Shown here: positions 5,623 to 8,939 of the stretch, piece after piece
Layout: each line of letters starts with the position of its first letter
Position numbering within the stretch: position 1 is the stretch's first letter
Assembly (NCBI GenBank): GCA_937941555.1
Contig: CALDHJ010000132.1
Location: 1-8,939 of the forward strand
Length of the DNA stretch: 8,939 nucleotides
Direction: 5' to 3'
From: an uncultured Granulosicoccaceae bacterium
Lineage (GTDB): Bacteria > Pseudomonadota > Gammaproteobacteria > CALCKW01
Notes under the pieces: model-generated
Told to the model about the DNA's origin: nothing
The model's database searches: none
What the model saw: only the letters and a program-made list of their open reading frames with translations
Program-made: the position numbers and the translations under genes

Positions 5623-7134
5623 ATGTCGCAACGCGAAGAGAACCTGACCCTCCCGCCCTCGGACCACTACCCCATGGGCAACGGCATTCGCACCAGCGCA
5701 GAGTACATCGCCGGCCTGCAAGACGACCGCGAGGTGTGGACCAAAGGCGAGCGCGTCGCCGACGTGACACAGGAACCCGGTATCGCCCGAGGCATCGCCA
5801 CCCTTGGCAAATTCCTCGACCGCCAACACGACACCACTTGGCAGGACACCATCACCTACGTGCACGACGACGGCGTGCGCAGTGCGATGGCGTTCAAGCC
5901 CAGCAAGACGAAAGAGGACGTCATGGCGCGCGGCCGCGCCTACTACGAATGGGCGAAGTGGTCGGCCGGGATGTTCGGGCGCACACCCGACTACAAGAAC
6001 GCATCCGTCATGGCCTTTGCAAGCGCCACCGACTTCCTCGCGCAAGGCACCGAGGGCCAGGCCGATTTCGCCGCGAACATGACGAACTTCTACAACTACG
6101 TTCGCACCAACGACAAGGTCCTCACCCACACTCTGGTCAACCCCTCGGTCAGTCACAAACAGGCGAGCGAAGGCAAATTCAGTCAGGACGTCGCGCTGCA
6201 CGTGGTCAAGGAGACCGACGCCGGCATCATCGTCAAAGGCGCGCGGCTGCTCGCAACCCTCGGCCCCTCGGCCGACGAGATCGAAGTGTTTCCCTCGACC
6301 GTGTTGCGCGCAAGCGAAGACAACCTGCCCTTTGCGTTCGCGTTCGCGCTGCCGATTGCAACCCCGGGCCTCAAGCTGATCTGCCGCGACACCTACGACC
6401 AGGGCAAGTCCCGATTCGACGCACCGCTCGCCTCCCAGTTCGAGGAAATGGACGCAGTTGTGATCTTCGACAACGTGCTCGTGCCCTGGGAACGCATCTT
6501 CATGTACCGGCAACCCGAGCTCTGCAACCAGGCCTTTGGCGCGACCAACGCGGTTGTTCACATGGCGCACCAGGTCGCCTGCGGCAAGCTCGCTAAGGCC
6601 GAATTCGTAACCGGCCTCCTGTGTGCGATCACCAAGGCGACCGGCCGTGACAAGGACCTCGCCCTCAAAGGCATGATCGCCGAGGTCATGTTCATGACCG
6701 AAACCGTGCGCGCACTCTTGTTCCAGGCCGAGCACGAAGCCCACGAAGACCAGTACGGCAACATGATCCCGTCGCGCCGTCCGCTCGACACCTCGCGCAA
6801 CCTGTTTCCGAAGTTCTACCCGCGCATGATGGAGATTCTGCAGCAGATGGGCAGCTCGTCTCTGATGGCCACACCGTGCGAGCTCGACTTCAACAACGCC
6901 ATGAGCGCTGACGTCGAGCAGTACTTCCAGGTCGCCAACCTCGACGCGCGCGAGCGAGTGTCCTTGTACCGCCTCGCCCACGATGTCGCAGTCTCCGGCT
7001 TCGGCAGCCGCCAGACCCTCTACGAGCGGTTTTTCTTCGGCCCGCCGCACCTGATGCACGCGGCCTACTTCGACCTCTATCCCCGCGACGAGATGATCGA
7101 GCGAGTAGATGCCATGATTGACGGTACCAACTAA
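5623..7134 (+). CDS. HpaB-family FADH2-dependent phenol monooxygenase (oxygenase component)
   Basis: The 503-residue protein belongs to the two-component flavin monooxygenases typified by 4-hydroxyphenylacetate 3-monooxygenase HpaB. The family also includes PvcC and the chlorophenol hydroxylases TftD, TcpA and HadA. It uses reduced FAD supplied by a separate reductase to hydroxylate a phenol ortho to the OH, or in halophenol relatives to remove halide oxidatively. Visible features are RTSAEYI and REVW near the N-terminus, GRTPDY (119-124) and LTHTLVNP (168-175). By alignment Arg120, Tyr124 and His169 match the catalytic Arg/Tyr/His trio of E. coli and Thermus HpaB, with about seven extra residues between them. 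The C-terminal flavin/tetramer region ends with GSRQTLYERFFFGPP (461-475). The ribosome site AAGAGG (5608-5613) is 9 nt from the ATG. The reductase gene starts 12 bp after the stop. The substrate cannot be named from sequence; the neighbouring reductive dehalogenase makes a halogenated phenol plausible. Confidence 0.88.
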   Translation: MSQREENLTLPPSDHYPMGNGIRTSAEYIAGLQDDREVWTKGERVADVTQEPGIARGIATLGKFLDRQHDTTWQDTITYVHDDGVRSAMAFKPSKTKEDVMARGRAYYEWAKWSAGMFGRTPDYKNASVMAFASATDFLAQGTEGQADFAANMTNFYNYVRTNDKVLTHTLVNPSVSHKQASEGKFSQDVALHVVKETDAGIIVKGARLLATLGPSADEIEVFPSTVLRASEDNLPFAFAFALPIATPGLKLICRDTYDQGKSRFDAPLASQFEEMDAVVIFDNVLVPWERIFMYRQPELCNQAFGATNAVVHMAHQVACGKLAKAEFVTGLLCAITKATGRDKDLALKGMIAEVMFMTETVRALLFQAEHEAHEDQYGNMIPSRRPLDTSRNLFPKFYPRMMEILQQMGSSSLMATPCELDFNNAMSADVEQYFQVANLDARERVSLYRLAHDVAVSGFGSRQTLYERFFFGPPHLMHAAYFDLYPRDEMIERVDAMIDGTN

Positions 7135-7146
7135 CGGGAATCGCAG

Positions 7147-8091
7147 ATGGCACACGACGACAAAGCCGCCCAGGCACGCGCCCTGCGCGACGCCCTGTCA
7201 GCCTTCGCAACCGGAGTCACCATCATCACCACGCGTGGGGCCGATGGCGAGCCGCTCGGCATGACAGCCAGCAGCTTCAATTCGGTCTCGATGGACCCGC
7301 CGCTGATCCTCTGGAGCGTGACCAAGACAGCCTGGTCAGGGCCGGCCTTCAGGGACGCCCCGCACTTTGCCGTGCACGTGCTGGCAAGTGACCAGAGCGG
7401 CCTGTCCAACACCTTCGCACGACCCGGCGAAGACAAGTTCAGCGGGGTCGACACAGCCGACAATGCCAACGGAGTCCCGACCCTGCCTGATGCGGCAGCG
7501 CGATTCGATTGCCGCAACTGGGCGGTTTACGAGGGCGGCGACCACTGGATCATCGTCGGCGAAGTCCTGCACTTCGAGCGGCAGAAACGTGAGGGGCTGG
7601 TGTTCTGCAACGGCGGCTACGCAACCGCCAATCCGATACGTCCGCCGAGCACCGCCGCTGACGAGCCGTCGGGAGAAAGCGATGTCGACAACATGCTATT
7701 TTACCAGTTGTCGCGCTCCTACCGGCAAATGGCTCAACAGGTTCACGCAGCCGTCATTGAATGTGGGCTGACCCTGCCGGAGTGGCGCATCCTCGCATCG
7801 CTCGACCCCAGCAGCTCACGCGATCTGCCAGATCTCGCAGCGCGCACTTTTGTCGAGCCTCACGCCCTGCCCGACATGCTGCAAAGTCTGGCCGCTGACG
7901 ACCTCTGCTCAGTCGCCGTGGATGGCGATCGGATGACTGCGTCCGGTACGGAAAAAGGGGCGGCGCGCGTCGCCCACCTCCTGAGCATGAGTACCGCACT
8001 TGAAAAAACCGCCTTGGCGGGCACAAGCGATGCAGAGCGCGACATTCTCTACACGCAACTCAAGCGGATCATAGCCAACACCAACACCTGA
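7147..8091 (+). CDS. Flavin reductase fused to a MarR-like sensor domain (C1-type reductase)
   Basis: This 314-residue, two-domain protein should supply FADH2 or FMNH2 to the monooxygenase encoded just upstream. Residues about 11-165 form the HpaC-type flavin reductase: FATGVTIITT (20-29), GMTASSFNSVSMDPPLILW (38-56), the late motif GDHWIIVGEV (131-140) and FCNGGY (153-158). A polar linker (about 166-181) leads to a MarR-like domain (182-310) with LTLPEWRIL (208-216), parallel to LTETQWRVL in the upstream regulator. The layout and length match the C1 reductase of Acinetobacter baumannii p-hydroxyphenylacetate hydroxylase, where the MarR-derived domain binds substrate and relieves autoinhibition. 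The recognition-helix region (about 237-250) has almost no basic residues, and the wing lacks the DRR signature, so DNA binding is doubtful. GGGAA (7136-7140) is 6 nt before the ATG. Confidence 0.88.
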   Translation: MAHDDKAAQARALRDALSAFATGVTIITTRGADGEPLGMTASSFNSVSMDPPLILWSVTKTAWSGPAFRDAPHFAVHVLASDQSGLSNTFARPGEDKFSGVDTADNANGVPTLPDAAARFDCRNWAVYEGGDHWIIVGEVLHFERQKREGLVFCNGGYATANPIRPPSTAADEPSGESDVDNMLFYQLSRSYRQMAQQVHAAVIECGLTLPEWRILASLDPSSSRDLPDLAARTFVEPHALPDMLQSLAADDLCSVAVDGDRMTASGTEKGAARVAHLLSMSTALEKTALAGTSDAERDILYTQLKRIIANTNT

Positions 8092-8165
8092 CTGCCCAAC
8101 ACGGCTCGAGCGCCACAGAGCGCAACGGGTATGATGTCGGCAATCTGAAAAATGGGAGCGCCTCG
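8092..8165 (+). promoter_or_regulatory. 74-bp leader before the reductive dehalogenase, with its ribosome binding site
   Basis: GGGAG (8154-8158) lies 7 nt before the GTG at 8166 and supports that start. TATGAT (8130-8135) resembles a -10 box, but I find no matching -35 box, so a separate promoter is uncertain. No terminator is visible, so read-through from the flavin reductase gene is the simplest assumption. Confidence 0.5.
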
Positions 8166-8939
8166 GTGCCAAAGCGTTTTTTTTCCGATAAAAATCGCCA
8201 ACCCCACCTCGGCCCCTACCCGCTGGAGCGTCTCGCCCGCAGCCAATCGCTGCCCGATCTCAGCCGCTGCCCGGCCTTTGCCCCGCTGTCATTCGACGTA
8301 CCTGACGCACCCGACTCGATCATCAATGCGATGCGCGAGCACCAGTCGATGCTCGACGCCATCCGCATCGGTTTCATCAACCCCGGTGAAGCGGCGTGCC
8401 CGCCCGAGCCAGCCGCCCGCGCCGAACACCTCAAGGCCTTCGGGTATTTTCTCGACGCCGCGATGGTCGGGATCTGTTCGATCCCCGACAGCGCCCGCCT
8501 CGCCGAGCCGTTTCGCAACCCCGGCATCGATCAACTCGCCGACGACCTGCGCACCCGCCAGACCAAGACTCTCGCGGCCGGCATCGACCTCATCATGGCG
8601 GATTTGCGCGAGTCGATGGACGCGCCCCCGTCCGACATCGATCACCACCGATTTGCCGTGGTGTTTCTCTACGAGTTCCCGCGCGATCCGACCCCGGACG
8701 AGCCCGGCACCGATTGGATTCTCGATTCGCAAGCCCACCGCGCCGCACTGCTCGCGAGCGAAACGGCAGCGGTTTTGGCCAATTACCTGCGCCTGCTCGG
8801 CTTCGACGCCCGTGCGCACACCGCCACCACCACCGACCTCGATCTGAACCAGTTGGCTGTGTCGGCAGGCCTCGCGACGGTTGAAGACGGGCTGTTGGAT
8901 AACCCCTATCTCGGCCGCCGCTTCGGCATCGGCGCGTTG
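8166..8939 (+). CDS. rdhA: Reductive dehalogenase, aerobic/catabolic cobalamin type (3' end missing)
   Basis: The frame is open from a GTG at 8166 to the window edge, giving the first 258 residues. There is no in-frame ATG near the start, which makes the gene easy to overlook. N-terminal HLGPYPLERLARS (14-26), KAFGYFLDAAMVGI (about 90-103), and ANYLRLLGFDARAHTATTTD (from about 205) followed by LAVSAGL and NPYLGRRFGIGAL match what I recall of NpRdhA- and BhbA-type enzymes. These use cobalamin and two [4Fe-4S] clusters to remove halide from halophenols in aerobic bacteria. They lack the Tat signal and membrane partner RdhB of organohalide-respiring enzymes. No Tat or Sec signal is seen here, fitting the cytoplasmic type. 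The catalytic Tyr/Lys, the iron-sulfur cysteines and any fused reductase domain would lie beyond the edge. The related epoxyqueuosine reductase QueG is the main alternative; the LGPYPLERL start argues against it. An 8-T run (8177-8184) falls in codons 4-7. Confidence 0.78.
   Translation, partial: MPKRFFSDKNRQPHLGPYPLERLARSQSLPDLSRCPAFAPLSFDVPDAPDSIINAMREHQSMLDAIRIGFINPGEAACPPEPAARAEHLKAFGYFLDAAMVGICSIPDSARLAEPFRNPGIDQLADDLRTRQTKTLAAGIDLIMADLRESMDAPPSDIDHHRFAVVFLYEFPRDPTPDEPGTDWILDSQAHRAALLASETAAVLANYLRLLGFDARAHTATTTDLDLNQLAVSAGLATVEDGLLDNPYLGRRFGIGAL

Noticed and set aside
5563..7155. 530-codon open frame on the - strand opposite the HpaB-type gene
   Set aside because: It is the antisense shadow of a strongly supported gene, with low-complexity Val/Gly/His composition and no motifs.
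8152..8847. 231-codon frame starting at an ATG just before the RdhA start, and the overlapping 176-codon minus-strand frame at 8289-8819
   Set aside because: Both are Ser/Thr/Pro/Arg-rich or antisense shadows. The frame from the GTG at 8166 gives reductive dehalogenase-like sequence throughout.
1..8939. CRISPR arrays, tRNA or rRNA genes, insertion sequences, integration sites
   Set aside because: No regularly spaced repeats, cloverleaf-like segments, transposase motifs or flanking terminal repeats were seen by eye on either strand.

Overview
The window comes from a GC-rich proteobacterium with strong G/C preference at third codon positions. A sulfur-oxidation (Sox) locus sits beside what looks like an aerobic aromatic or dehalogenation gene cluster. 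A marine or sulfur-oxidising gammaproteobacterium is my best guess; the phylum follows from protein families, the finer placement is weak inference. No rRNA, tRNA, CRISPR array, transposase or integrase was seen.

Left part (1-2381, + strand): the 3' portion of soxA (diheme cytochrome c, cut by the window edge) and a complete soxB (Tat-exported dimanganese thiosulfohydrolase). A textbook intrinsic terminator lies between them, so soxB expression may be lower than, or uncoupled from, soxA. A convergent intergenic region (2382-2613) follows, with a minus-strand terminator and a palindromic element. Next is fccB/soxF (2614-3879, - strand), the flavoprotein of flavocytochrome c sulfide dehydrogenase, without a cytochrome partner in the window. 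An AT-rich promoter with an inverted repeat over its -10 box precedes it. Thiosulfate and sulfide oxidation in the periplasm is the shared role of these three genes.

Right part (4092-8939): an alpha/beta-hydrolase with the full fluoroacetate/haloacetate dehalogenase active site (- strand) is divergent from an apparent operon on the + strand. That operon holds a MarR regulator (HpaR-like), an HpaB-family FADH2-dependent phenol monooxygenase, and a flavin reductase fused to a MarR-derived sensor domain, as in the C1 reductase of Acinetobacter baumannii. After 74 bp comes the start of a cobalamin-dependent reductive dehalogenase of the aerobic/catabolic type, which runs off the right edge. The divergent intergenic region carries a consensus-like -35/-10 pair, with a 19-bp palindrome placed where a MarR repressor would act.

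The most interesting reading is that the right half is one MarR-controlled module. It would combine hydrolytic (haloacetate dehalogenase), oxygenative (HpaB + reductase) and reductive (RdhA) chemistry for halogenated, probably phenolic, compounds. The families are well supported by residues seen in the sequence. The joint pathway and its substrate are inference.
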